Of a stretch of DNA of 64,000 nt, positions 35,747 through 47,507 are shown piece after piece. This stretch comes from Hyphomicrobiaceae bacterium (lineage in GTDB: Bacteria; Pseudomonadota; Alphaproteobacteria; Rhizobiales; Hyphomicrobiaceae), in assembly GCA_025351355.1 (NCBI GenBank), contig JANXWC010000192.1, forward strand, positions 1-64,000. Direction: 5' to 3'. The position numbers and the translations under genes are program-made. Positions within the stretch are counted from its first letter, which is position 1; each line of letters begins with the position of its first letter. The notes below the pieces were generated by a model that worked only from the letters and a program-made list of their open reading frames with translations, was not told the origin of the DNA and ran no database searches.

Positions 35747-37267
35747 ATGATCGTTATAAATCGAAAATTGCGACACACAGCCGGTTGCCTGCCTGTCTCA
35801 AGGTCTGCTCTTTCGGTGCTTGCACTGGCTTGTGCCGTCAGTCTGTCCACGTTGACGCCGGCGACGGCGGAAACGATCCGTGACGCGCTTGCGCAAGCCT
35901 ACCGCTGGAACCCAAAACTTGATGCTGCGCGCGCAACGATGCGAGCGACGGACGAGCAGGTCGCAATTGCGAATTCCGGGTATCGACCGACTGTTTCGGC
36001 GACGGCCAACTCTGGGGTAGTCGACACAACCGTTTGGCCCAATGCCGGCGGCCGCAATGAGAATGAAACCCATCCACACGGGTACGGGATGACTGCCACA
36101 CAAACCCTCTTTAGGGGCGGTCAAGTCATCAATACGGTGCGTGCTGCGGAGGCCCAGGTGAGGGCGGCACGCGAGACACTGCGCGCTGTCGAGCAGCAGG
36201 TGTTACTCGATTCATCGACAGCGTTTCTCGATGTGATCCGTGACCAGGCCATCGTCAAGTTGCGCGAAAACAACGTCAGGATCCTGACGGAAGACCGCAA
36301 GCAGACGCGCGAGCGCTTTGCAGTCGGCGAAGTTACGCGGACGGACGTCGCGCAATCCGAGGCGACGTTGGCGGCGGCGGTCTCGGCTCTCGATTTGGCG
36401 CGCTCAAACCTGCAGACCAGCCGCGCCAACTACGAACGGAACATTGGCGTCGTGGCAAACGGATTGATAGAGCCCAAGCCAGTAGACAATCTGCTGCCGA
36501 AGAACCTGAATGAGGCCGTCGAAATCTCGGCTCGGGAAAATCCCAATGTCGTCGCGGCACTGTATACCGAACAGCAGGCTCGGCACACGGTCGACCAGAT
36601 CTACGGGCAACTGTTGCCATCTGCCCAGTTACAAGGCAGTTACAGCCGTCAATACCAGCCCAGCGGCGGTGCCTCCGGGGTTGCTGTATCCGACACGAAG
36701 TCACTTATCGCTAACTTGACGGTGCCGCTATACACTGGCGGACTGGTGGATGCACAGGTTCGGCAAGCAAAGCAGACGCATATCGGGCGCATTCAGCAGA
36801 TTGAGCAAGCCCGGACGGAAACTAAACAGTCCGTCGTATCCGCTTGGTCGCAGCTGATCGCCGCGCGCGCGCAGTTGGTTTCGGATAATGCGCAGGTTCG
36901 CTCCGCGCAAACGGCGTTGGCCGGTGTTCGCGAAGAAGAGCGCGTTGGTCAGCGTACCCTGCTTGACGTGCTCAATGCCGAGCAAGTGCTGCTCAACGCG
37001 CAGGTTGCGGCCGTCACCGACAAACATAATATCGCCGTTGCCGCCTACTCCGTGTTGGCTGCTACAGGTCGACTGAACATCTCCGAGCTCGGCGGGGTCG
37101 GTACAATCTACGATGCTGAACAGCACTATCACGAGGTGCGCCGCCAGTGGTGGGGTGTTTCTATCACGCGCGCGGATGGTAGAATAGAGAAGCTCGACCT
37201 CTGGGACACCCACGGCAAGAAGGCCTTGGAGCAGGACGATGCTAAGACCTGGAAGCCGGTGAAATAG
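35747..37267 (+). CDS. TolC family outer membrane channel protein (second copy)
   Basis: The 506-residue paralogue of the preceding protein begins with a signal peptide (hydrophobic about 20-36, cleavage near ATA-ET), followed by TIRDALAQAYRWNPKLDAARATMRATDEQVAIANSGYRP. It shares EERVGQRTLLDVLNAEQVLLNAQVAAVTD and the C-terminal WWGVSITRADGRIEKLDLWD with the first copy, so the pair arose by tandem duplication. They have clearly diverged, particularly in the loops (for example the region around residues 300-325). Which copy serves general efflux and which a specific exporter cannot be told. Confidence 0.92.
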   Translation: MIVINRKLRHTAGCLPVSRSALSVLALACAVSLSTLTPATAETIRDALAQAYRWNPKLDAARATMRATDEQVAIANSGYRPTVSATANSGVVDTTVWPNAGGRNENETHPHGYGMTATQTLFRGGQVINTVRAAEAQVRAARETLRAVEQQVLLDSSTAFLDVIRDQAIVKLRENNVRILTEDRKQTRERFAVGEVTRTDVAQSEATLAAAVSALDLARSNLQTSRANYERNIGVVANGLIEPKPVDNLLPKNLNEAVEISARENPNVVAALYTEQQARHTVDQIYGQLLPSAQLQGSYSRQYQPSGGASGVAVSDTKSLIANLTVPLYTGGLVDAQVRQAKQTHIGRIQQIEQARTETKQSVVSAWSQLIAARAQLVSDNAQVRSAQTALAGVREEERVGQRTLLDVLNAEQVLLNAQVAAVTDKHNIAVAAYSVLAATGRLNISELGGVGTIYDAEQHYHEVRRQWWGVSITRADGRIEKLDLWDTHGKKALEQDDAKTWKPVK

Positions 37268-37425
37268 TCACGCTAGCAAGCCCGGCACAGGCACAAGGGC
37301 GCATCATGTTACGTTATGTGTCGAATGGCTTTTACATCCATTCCGTTGGCGCCGTTTTCGCGGCAGCCGATCTTACAGCGTTCCTCGTGCGAGTTTTGAC
37401 TACCTTTTGAAGCGGTCTAATTACG

Positions 37426-38577
37426 ATGGTTGGCAACGCCACGGACTGGTCGTACACGTCAAATCCTGATCGGTCGCGGGGAAAACGGCAAACCGTCAAC
37501 GATGCAAGTATGGACGACATTCTCTCGTCGATACGAAAAATAATCGACGAAGAACCGTTGGCCGCACGCTTCCAAGTGCGACCCACAACTGATCAAACTA
37601 TCTCCGGTGGCGGTTTCCCAGGAACTGACACACGAGCCGCTGCGAAAAGTGTTCGCCGGTCAACCCAGCGCGCCGTGCCTGCCGATAATTTAGACGAGGT
37701 CCTGGCGGAACTGCTGGAGCCGACCTCTGCGCCGAAATCGATAGGGGAGCCGCGTGAGACATCGGGGCAATCTTTGTCGGCTGCGGAACGACTGCCGCTG
37801 GTACCAGCACGCTCGGCTGTGGCTGAGGCGCCTGCTGTTGGGCCGGATAATGCGTCTGATCTGCCTCCTGTCGAGCAGGTGGTGTTGTTGCCGGCACCCC
37901 CCGACGTTGAGGTTCAGGCTGCTGCCGACGTTCTGAGCGCGCTAGCGCTGGGCTTGGCCTCGGGCGCTGATGAGAAGTCAAACGAACTGTCGGTCGATTG
38001 CGTTTTTCCGGCACATGAAATCATTTCAAAAACTTCGTCAGACACGCCTGCAGCATGTATCGAATTGGACCAAAACATAGTTGTAAAGGCCGCATCAGAA
38101 TTATTTGCGTCATTAGCTGAGACGGCAGCTGCAGCGGTAGCCGAGGTTGCTGCGGCCAATGCCGCAAATGCTGCCCTCGCGATGCCCAATCATTCGGACG
38201 GCGCGGCACTGCAAACCGTGCGAGATCCAACGTCGACTAACGACGCTTCGGCTGCTGGTGAACTGTCGGGACCTGCGTCAGATGTTTCCACGTCGATTGA
38301 GGCGGGCGATGCATGCGGCGTAGAAGCGATGCCGGAGACGGTGGTCGCAGGCGTTGCGCTCCAGACTGCGTCCGAGATCCATCCTCCCATATGTGCTCCT
38401 GCAATACCTTCAGCGATCGACCTTGACGTCGCACCGGCGAAGTCATTTGAAGAAACCATCGCGGCTATGCTCAGGCCATTGCTGCGGGAATGGCTGGACG
38501 CCAACATGCCACGCATGGTTGACAAGGCTCTGCGGCAAGAACTTTCTGAAGTGGCCGAGTTGAAAAGCGCTATATAA
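37426..38577 (+). CDS. popZ: PopZ-type polar organising protein (DUF2497)
   Basis: PopZ forms a polar matrix that anchors the chromosome centromere and signalling proteins in alphaproteobacteria. The 383-residue protein has the family architecture. A short conserved N-terminal helix, MDDILSSIRKIIDEE (about 29-43), is followed by a long, low-complexity acidic, Ala/Pro/Ser-rich disordered middle (about 45-330). A conserved C-terminal helical module contains FEETIAAMLRPLLREWLDANMPRMVDKALRQEL. The position before valS and after tolC is typical. The middle is longer than in Caulobacter PopZ, whose total is about 180 residues. The annotated ATG gives 28 poorly conserved residues before the N-terminal motif. 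Confidence 0.85.
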   Translation: MVGNATDWSYTSNPDRSRGKRQTVNDASMDDILSSIRKIIDEEPLAARFQVRPTTDQTISGGGFPGTDTRAAAKSVRRSTQRAVPADNLDEVLAELLEPTSAPKSIGEPRETSGQSLSAAERLPLVPARSAVAEAPAVGPDNASDLPPVEQVVLLPAPPDVEVQAAADVLSALALGLASGADEKSNELSVDCVFPAHEIISKTSSDTPAACIELDQNIVVKAASELFASLAETAAAAVAEVAAANAANAALAMPNHSDGAALQTVRDPTSTNDASAAGELSGPASDVSTSIEAGDACGVEAMPETVVAGVALQTASEIHPPICAPAIPSAIDLDVAPAKSFEETIAAMLRPLLREWLDANMPRMVDKALRQELSEVAELKSAI

Positions 38578-38829
38578 GCAGCCTCTCTTGCAAAGTCGGC
38601 GTGAACTTCGCACCCGTCAAGTCGGCGCGGCGCAACTTGGCGGGTATTGACGCGCTTGCATCCTGAGTGAGCTAGACTCTCTGTGGTCCTGTTCGCATTC
38701 TGTCCTTCGAAGTGCCGTGATCTGGCCGCGTTGGGCTCTGGGGACAATGTCGTTCCATTGACGCGCGATAGCGGTGCGCGTACGACGCTGATCCCGCACC
38801 GATGCAACAGTTGAAAGCGCCAGCGCGCC

Positions 38830-41703
<2,874 letters not shown>

Positions 41704-41729
41704 TTGCCCGTTCGATTTTTTTTCTGTGC

Positions 41730-42413
41730 TCAGCGTTGGCCGAACACGTAGCCGCCGCCACGCACGGTGCGTATCGGATCGGCTGTCTCGCCCAAGCTCA
41801 ACGCTTTGCGCAGGCGACCAACGTGTACGTCGATCGTGCGCTCGTCGATCACTGAATCGCGACCCCAGACACCGTCGATCAATTGCTGCCGAGACTGCAC
41901 GCGACCACGGTTCTCGAGAAAAAACAACAGCAACTTGAACTCGGTTGGACCCAGTCTGATGTCGGCACCGGCTCGCATGACGCTGTGCGCCGCACGATCG
42001 AGCACAATATCGTCGTAAGCCAGAACATCGGCGATGCGGTCGGGTGCCGACCGGCGGAGTAACGCCTTGACCCGCGCCATCAACTCAGCCACCGAGAACG
42101 GCTTTACAACGTAATCATCCGCGCCAGTGGTGAGACCACGAACACTGTCGCTTTCCTCGCTGCGTGCCGTCAGCATCAAGACAGGTAGCGCCTTCGTCTT
42201 TTGTCTCTGACGCATCCGGCGGCAAAATTCGATGCCCGACATTCCCGGCAACATCCAATCGAGGATCATCAGATCATAATTTTGTTCCTCGACCAGTATT
42301 TGGGCGTCTTCAGCAGTACCGGCGACACTGACGTCGAACCGCTCGGCCGCCAGATTATAACGCAGCAATTCAGCAATCGCTGCGTCGTCCTCGACGACGA
42401 TGATCGCTGTCAT
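41730..42413 (-). CDS. phoB: Phosphate regulon response regulator PhoB
   Basis: PhoB is an OmpR-type activator of phosphate-starvation genes. The 227-residue protein has a receiver domain with acidic residues in VEDDAAI, phospho-acceptor Asp52 in MILDWMLPG, Thr in MLTARSE and Lys in VVKPFSVAEL. The winged-helix domain has LGPTEFKLLLFFLENRGRV, WGRDSVIDERTIDVHVGRLRKAL and the beta hairpin RTVRGGGYVF. It is downstream of phoU (49-base gap), and the two are probably co-transcribed from the Pho-box promoter before phoU. Confidence 0.95.
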   Translation of the reverse strand: MTAIIVVEDDAAIAELLRYNLAAERFDVSVAGTAEDAQILVEEQNYDLMILDWMLPGMSGIEFCRRMRQRQKTKALPVLMLTARSEESDSVRGLTTGADDYVVKPFSVAELMARVKALLRRSAPDRIADVLAYDDIVLDRAAHSVMRAGADIRLGPTEFKLLLFFLENRGRVQSRQQLIDGVWGRDSVIDERTIDVHVGRLRKALSLGETADPIRTVRGGGYVFGQR

Positions 42414-42462
42414 GGACGAAGTCCCATGCTGTGGCTCCGATCGCCGTTCAGGAGTTGGACGT

Positions 42463-43194
42463 TCACGACGTTAAGCCACCCTTCATTTCTTGCGATATTT
42501 TTAGTGAACTTGTGTTGTCGCCCTTCGGGCGGACCTCAGTCAGTGCCGCGCCGTGGATGAGATAGTGAATGTTTTCCGCAATATTTGTCGTGTGATCGCC
42601 GATCCGCTCGATGTTCTTGGCCCCGAACAGCAAGTGCGTGCACAGTCCGATATTGCGAGGATCTTCCATCATGTAAGTCAACAGTTCCCGAAAAATAGAG
42701 TTGTACATCGCGTCGATCCGCTCGTCGCTCCGCCAGACCTGGATCGCCTTCGCTGCGTCACGCGTGCTGAAGGCGTCGAGCACGTCTTTGAGCTGCCCAA
42801 GCGCGTGTTCTGTCATATGTTTGAGGCCCGTCACGAGCGGCTTGGGATGCGTTGCCGAGGCTATTGCGAGCGCTCGTTTGGCGATGTTCTTCGCGAGATC
42901 ACCGATCCGTTCGAGATCGCCGGCAATCTTGAGCACCGTCATCACATGGCGTAGATCGTTGGCCACTGGCTGCCGACGCGCAATCAACGAAACTGCGGCT
43001 TCCTGCAGATCTCGCTCGAGTTGATCGATCGCTGCATCCTGCGCCACTGCCGCTTCGGCGCGCGCCGGATCACGCCGCTCTAGTGCTTCAAATGCACGGC
43101 CAAGAAGCTGCTCCGCCAAACCGCCCATCTCCGCCAACTTGAAGTCGAGCTTGGCCAATTCCTTGTCATAGGACGTGACGATGTGTTGATTCAT
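42463..43194 (-). CDS. phoU: Phosphate signalling regulator PhoU
   Basis: PhoU links the Pst phosphate importer to PhoR and keeps the regulon off when phosphate is ample. The 243-residue all-helical protein carries two PhoU repeats with metal-binding motifs: the first around LKIAGDLERIGDLAKNIAKRA, the second around FGAKNIERIGDHTTNIAENIHY. ATG 43194 (MNQHIVTSYDKELAKLD) is the usual N-terminus. pstSCAB genes normally lie between phoR and phoU but are absent here, so the Pst transporter must be encoded elsewhere. Confidence 0.95.
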   Translation of the reverse strand: MNQHIVTSYDKELAKLDFKLAEMGGLAEQLLGRAFEALERRDPARAEAAVAQDAAIDQLERDLQEAAVSLIARRQPVANDLRHVMTVLKIAGDLERIGDLAKNIAKRALAIASATHPKPLVTGLKHMTEHALGQLKDVLDAFSTRDAAKAIQVWRSDERIDAMYNSIFRELLTYMMEDPRNIGLCTHLLFGAKNIERIGDHTTNIAENIHYLIHGAALTEVRPKGDNTSSLKISQEMKGGLTS

Positions 43195-43237
43195 GGAACC
43201 GAATTCCTGAGGTGCAGGGCGTAGATAGGCTGGACAC

Positions 43238-43255
43238 ACTACAGTATTGTGACAA
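43238..43255 (-). promoter_or_regulatory. Candidate Pho box upstream of phoU-phoB
   Basis: On the minus strand TTGTCAC-AATA-CTGTAGT fits the 7-4-7 PhoB box (consensus CTGTCAT repeated with a 4-base AT-rich spacer). Each half matches five of seven bases. A weak -10-like TATCTA lies ten bases downstream, the spacing expected when PhoB replaces the -35 element. The box is 43 bases before the phoU ATG. It suggests autoregulation of phoU-phoB. Confidence 0.5.
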
Positions 43256-43373
43256 ACGGCGGGAATTGCGACACTTGTTGAAGGCAGTTGGGCGTCTTGG
43301 CGAACCAGTCAGGTGCCCATTGGGCATACGCCGGGCACACGCAAAATGAAGGTGACGGGCAGTTTGAGTTACT

Positions 43374-44690
43374 TCAACGTGATAGCGACGGCAGATTGAT
43401 CGTAAACGTCGAGCCTTTGGTCGGCGTTGATTTAATGGTCAGCGTGCCGCGATGACGTGTGACGATGTGCTTCACGATAGCCAAGCCAAGCCCTGTCCCG
43501 CCACGTTCGCGACTAGAGGCGACGTTGACGCGATAAAATCTCTCCGTCAAACGCGGCAGATGTTCTGGCGAAATGCCCGGGCCATCATCCGACACGCTAA
43601 GGCTGATGCGCCCATCCGGCTCGGATTTGATGTTCACAGTAACAACTCCGCCAGCGCGACCATACTTGATCGCGTTTTGAACGAGGTTCTGTACCCCTTG
43701 CACGAGTTCGTCGTGGTCTCCGCGCACGACCGCCGGGCTGGCCAGTGGCACGACCGTGACCGCAACGTCGGCTAGCTTCGCCTGCGGTTCCAGCCCGGCA
43801 ACGACGCTGGCTGCAATTTCGTTCAAGTCAACCGTCGCGTTCGGCAGAATATGCGCGCGCATTTCTATCCGGCTCAACGACAGGAGATCGTCGATCAGCC
43901 GCGTCATGCGTTGCGCCTGCGCATTCATGATTTCCAGAAAGCGCACGTGCGCTGCGGGGTCGTTCCGCGCCGGGCCCTGCATGGTTTCGATGAACCCCTT
44001 CAGCGAAGCAAGCGGGGTCCGCAATTCATGGCTAGCATTGGCGACGAAATCGGCACGCATTGACGCGAGCCGCTCCTGCTCAGTCAAGTCCCGGAGATAA
44101 AGCAGAACAACGGCTTTGCCATCGGGGGGGGCGTCAGCTGCCAAGGGCGCCGCCACGCCCTCGAGATGACGCTCAAGCGGCGTTCGGATAACCAGCGCGA
44201 AGGTCTCTCGTTTTTGCTGACGGATGGCGGTAACGGCTGCGGCAGTCAGCTCGGGATTGCGTGTCGTCTTTGAAATATGTTCACCAAGGTGGACGCCACT
44301 GAATATATCCTCGGCGGTCGCATTTGCGTCGACAACGCAGAGATGACGATCGAGCGTCAGCGCTGGATCCCCCAAGGCCTGCACCACGGTGCCGGGAGTC
44401 AAATTCACCGTTACTGCCGGTTGCGGGATCGGCGCGTCGATAATTTCGCTGGCTTCGGCATGCAGCTTCGGCGGCGGCAGTGCCACCGCGGAGACGATCA
44501 GCGCCAACAAGCTTGCAGCCAGGAAAGCTGCGGTTCCCGGAAATACCAATATCGCAATTGCGGCGCAACCCGCCGCCGCCGCTATCGCGACACCTCGATG
44601 TTTGAGGGCGGACGAAACCGGACCGACGTCGAACTTTGCGGCAGTGAGGCGCGTTCGCAGGTACCTGTTAATGTCGCTGAACGATGCCAT
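43374..44690 (-). CDS. phoR: Phosphate regulon sensor histidine kinase PhoR
   Basis: PhoR phosphorylates PhoB when phosphate is scarce. Two hydrophobic helices close to the N-terminus (about 33-50 and 51-70) are followed by a PAS domain (about 95-205). The kinase core has phospho-acceptor His221 in NASHELRTPLASLKGF, N box NLVQNAIKYG, G1 DDGPGISPEHLPRLTERFYR and G2 GGTGLGLAIVKHI. No periplasmic sensor loop is visible, as is usual for PhoR. The start at MASFSD is uncertain; an ATG at 44729 with AAGG-type sequence upstream is an alternative. A 179-base gap separates it from phoU. Confidence 0.93.
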   Translation of the reverse strand: MASFSDINRYLRTRLTAAKFDVGPVSSALKHRGVAIAAAAGCAAIAILVFPGTAAFLAASLLALIVSAVALPPPKLHAEASEIIDAPIPQPAVTVNLTPGTVVQALGDPALTLDRHLCVVDANATAEDIFSGVHLGEHISKTTRNPELTAAAVTAIRQQKRETFALVIRTPLERHLEGVAAPLAADAPPDGKAVVLLYLRDLTEQERLASMRADFVANASHELRTPLASLKGFIETMQGPARNDPAAHVRFLEIMNAQAQRMTRLIDDLLSLSRIEMRAHILPNATVDLNEIAASVVAGLEPQAKLADVAVTVVPLASPAVVRGDHDELVQGVQNLVQNAIKYGRAGGVVTVNIKSEPDGRISLSVSDDGPGISPEHLPRLTERFYRVNVASSRERGGTGLGLAIVKHIVTRHRGTLTIKSTPTKGSTFTINLPSLSR

Positions 44691-44841
44691 ATCAGGAACG
44701 GACCTGTCGCAATAAGGCGTCGTGCGCATCTTCTGCCTTTGCTGACTGGCTAGCACAGGTATGCGGATACTGCATCAGCGAACCCGCGATGGAATTGCCT
44801 GCACGGTTTTCATGTCAGCTTGACGACAATCATAGCCGTCT

Positions 44842-45327
44842 TCAGTTCTTGCGCGGCGATAGATCGATCGGTACCCCCGGCTCGAACTTGGCACGGCGAA
44901 TGCTGACCGTCGTCTTTACATGCGCCACATTTGGCGCTGCCGTTAGCTGCTTCAGAATGAAATCCTGGAAAGCTTGCAAATCCGGGGAGACGCACTTCAA
45001 TATATAGTCCGCCTCGCCAGATAGCATGTAGCTTTCGCGAACAATGGCCCAGCCGAGCAGACGGTTCTCGAACGCGCGAAGATCGCTTTCGGCTTGACTG
45101 TGCAAGCCCACCATGGCGAAACCAATCACCTCGTAACCCATCTGTTTTTCGTCGAGCGCTGCAAAATATCCCGCAATGTGTCCTGATTGTTCCAGCGCTC
45201 TTACGCGCCTGAGGCAGGGTGGCGGCGACAAGCCGACCTTTTCCGCCAACTCGACATTGGAGATGCGGCCATTGGCTTGCAGCTCTTTTAAAATTCGCCA
45301 ATCGATGGCATCGAGGCGGATCGGCAT
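44842..45327 (-). CDS. Lrp/AsnC family transcriptional regulator
   Basis: The 161-residue protein has an N-terminal helix-turn-helix (LDAIDWRILKELQANGRISNVELAEKVGLSPPPCLRRVRALEQSG), then the RAM ligand-binding domain (about 65-150) with SYMLSGEADYILKCVSPDL. Lrp-type regulators respond to amino acids and form octamers or larger discs. The neighbours (phoR downstream, a divergent ELM1-like gene upstream) give no clue to the regulon. The leucine-responsive subgroup is the best fit. Confidence 0.93.
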   Translation of the reverse strand: MPIRLDAIDWRILKELQANGRISNVELAEKVGLSPPPCLRRVRALEQSGHIAGYFAALDEKQMGYEVIGFAMVGLHSQAESDLRAFENRLLGWAIVRESYMLSGEADYILKCVSPDLQAFQDFILKQLTAAPNVAHVKTTVSIRRAKFEPGVPIDLSPRKN

Positions 45328-45484
45328 GTTAGATCGTGTTCCTGCGATGGCTTATGATGGCCGGACCGAGTATGCGGTCGACGCGACCTGACGAGGGTGG
45401 CGCCTACGACGATAGCCGCAATTACGCCCACTGCGGTAGTTCATTCCACCCTTTGACGACAAACGAGGGTAGACCAGGGACAGC

Positions 45485-46498
45485 ATGCATAAAACTATAA
45501 CTCCGCCACTCGCGGGCAGACGTGGATGGCTCATTACCGACGGCAAGATCGGCATGGATGTGCAGGTGCGCGGTGTCGCGGATGCGCTGGGCTTGGCGGC
45601 TGAAATGAAGCTTGTGACCCCTGCAGGGCTGCATAAGTTTCTGTCGCCTTGGTTGCTGCCCTCTAAGCGGGAAAAAATCGGCGCCGGCGGCCTACTGAGC
45701 CCCCCATGGCCTGATCTTGTGCTAGCGACCGGCCGCCTCAGCATCCCCTATCTGCGGGCAATCAGACGCGCCGCCGGCGATGGCTGCTACACTGTCATAT
45801 TGCAGGATCCGAAAACCGGCGCCTCTACCGCCGATCTCATTTGGGTCCCGACCCATGATCGATTGCGTGGCGCCAACGTCATTACGACACCGACCGCACC
45901 GCACAGCTTCACCTACGAACGCCTCACCGCACTCCGGGCCGTCACGAACACAGCGATCGCGCAATTGCCGCAACCCCGCTGCGGCGTGATTCTCGGCGGA
46001 AGCACCAGCGACTATCCCTATTCGGATGCTTGCAATCACCGGCTGGCTGCTTCGCTCACCGCCATCGCTAGCCTTGGCGCAAGTTTTCTTATTACGCCGT
46101 CGCGGCGCACGCACCCGGCCCTACTGGCAGCGGTCGACGCTGCCACGGCCTCAAGCCCGCGGCTCCTATGGGATGGCAGTGGCTCAAACCCCTACGCAGA
46201 CTTCCTCGCCCACGCGGATCGATTTATCGTGACAGCCGACAGCGTCAACATGACCAGTGAAGCGGCGGCCACCGGTCGCCCTGTTCATGTATTCATGCCG
46301 GCGGGCGGCACGCCGAAGTTTGAGCGGTTTCACGCTGCGCTGCGGCAGTGCGGCGCGACGCGGGTGCTGCCAGACACGTTGACGGCACTCGACGACTGGA
46401 CCTATACGCCACTCGATGCGGGCAAGACGATCGCCGCTGAGATCGCAAGACGCTTCAGTATCTGGCGTGCTAGAAGCTCGGTCGTGGCGAGCAACTGA
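45485..46498 (+). CDS. Mitochondrial fission ELM1-like protein
   Basis: The 337-residue protein belongs to the family named after plant ELM1 (formerly DUF1022), common in alphaproteobacteria. Recognisable parts are WLITDGKIGMDVQVRGVADALGL, PDLVLATGRLSIPYLRAIRR, VILQDPKTGASTADLIWVPTHD, RGANVITTPTAPH, CGVILGGSTSDYPY and the C-terminal TADSVNMTSEAAATGRPVHVFMP. The fold resembles GT-B glycosyltransferases, and the last motif resembles a donor-binding site. The bacterial function is unknown to me. It precedes the 2OG-Fe(II) oxygenase gene by 27 bases and is likely co-transcribed. Confidence 0.88.
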   Translation: MHKTITPPLAGRRGWLITDGKIGMDVQVRGVADALGLAAEMKLVTPAGLHKFLSPWLLPSKREKIGAGGLLSPPWPDLVLATGRLSIPYLRAIRRAAGDGCYTVILQDPKTGASTADLIWVPTHDRLRGANVITTPTAPHSFTYERLTALRAVTNTAIAQLPQPRCGVILGGSTSDYPYSDACNHRLAASLTAIASLGASFLITPSRRTHPALLAAVDAATASSPRLLWDGSGSNPYADFLAHADRFIVTADSVNMTSEAAATGRPVHVFMPAGGTPKFERFHAALRQCGATRVLPDTLTALDDWTYTPLDAGKTIAAEIARRFSIWRARSSVVASN

Positions 46499-46525
46499 AA
46501 CTCAAGACTTGGAAAGGCAGATCCC

Positions 46526-47146
46526 GTGGCTCACCTCAATCTCGACAAGCTGCGTGCGGCGCGCGTTCAAACCGATCCTTACAGTTACGTCATCGTGCCC
46601 GGCTTCCTCAATGCCGATAGCGTAGCGCGCATCAATGCGACCTATCCGAATATTGAGAAGGGCGGTTCCTATCCGGTCGAGAGCCTCGACAATACGATGG
46701 CGATCAAGGAAGTAATCGACGAACTGGACACCCCTGAGTTCGAAGCCGTGATCGAAGAGAAGTTTGAAGTCGCCTTGGACGGGAGGCCCAAGATGTACTC
46801 CTTGCGAGGCTATACGCGTGCCAAAGATGGCTCGATCCATACCGACAGCAAGGACAAGATTATCACCGTGCTTCTCTATCTCAACGAAAACTGGCAGCAG
46901 CCCGGCGGGCGGCTGCGCATTCTGCGGGATGGCACGAACGTCGATAATTTCGCCGCCGAAGTTCCGCCCGACAACGGCACGCTGCTAGTTTTCAAACGGT
47001 CAGATACGTCTTGGCACGGGCATCATCCATTTGACGGCCCACGCCGTTCGCTGCAGATGAATTGGATGACGAGCGACAGCTCCAAGGGCTTCCACGCGAT
47101 CCGCCACAAGATCTCCGCCGCAGTGAAGAAAATCACTGCGGGCTGA
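46526..47146 (+). CDS. 2-oxoglutarate/Fe(II) dioxygenase family protein
   Basis: The 206-residue protein has a double-stranded beta-helix iron site: His105 and Asp107 in SIHTDSKDK, distal His164 or His166 in SWHGHHPFDG, and the 2-oxoglutarate-binding Arg173/174 in GPRRSLQMNW. LLYLNENWQQPGGRLRIL resembles prolyl-4-hydroxylase-type enzymes. The substrate is unknown; hydroxylation of a protein, sugar or small molecule is possible. The start is GTG, preceded by AAGGCAGA. It follows the ELM1-like gene closely, so the pair may act on the same surface or metabolic target; that is inference. Confidence 0.8.
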   Translation: MAHLNLDKLRAARVQTDPYSYVIVPGFLNADSVARINATYPNIEKGGSYPVESLDNTMAIKEVIDELDTPEFEAVIEEKFEVALDGRPKMYSLRGYTRAKDGSIHTDSKDKIITVLLYLNENWQQPGGRLRILRDGTNVDNFAAEVPPDNGTLLVFKRSDTSWHGHHPFDGPRRSLQMNWMTSDSSKGFHAIRHKISAAVKKITAG

Positions 47147-47188
47147 AGTGCGCACCGGGTGAATTTGGTGCGACAGCTTAGCTTGCTG

Positions 47189-47365
47189 TCAAACCCAGCG
47201 GGCTACAAACGACAGCAACAGTGCAACCAACAGGCTGCGTGTCGAGTCGGCCATCAAAATTCCGGTGACAGGTTGCAGATTTAACGAAAAGTATTTCGCG
47301 CCGATCACCAGCACGGTGATTGCGACGGCGACGATGTAAAGGATGTATCCGAGTAAACCTCGCAT
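47189..47365 (-). CDS. Small two-helix membrane protein
   Basis: The 58-residue protein consists mainly of two hydrophobic helices (about 3-22 and 38-55, LLGYILYIVAVAITVLVIG and RSLLVALLLSFVARW). A strong GGAGG stands eight bases before the ATG, which supports it as a real gene despite its size. No family is recognised. Its stop lies in a small hairpin (GACAGC / GCTGTC, 47172-47190) that it shares with the convergent dioxygenase gene. Confidence 0.55.
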   Translation of the reverse strand: MRGLLGYILYIVAVAITVLVIGAKYFSLNLQPVTGILMADSTRSLLVALLLSFVARWV

Positions 47366-47507
47366 GTGTGTTCCTCCCTGGTCACGTTGAGTGCCATTGC
47401 CTGGCGACGTCGAAGTGTAGGCGAGATTTTGTCGATCGCCTACCAAACAGAAACGGCGGGCGACATCGCTGCCATCCGCCGCTCTGTAGCTCAAACAAAC
47501 CGTCTGC

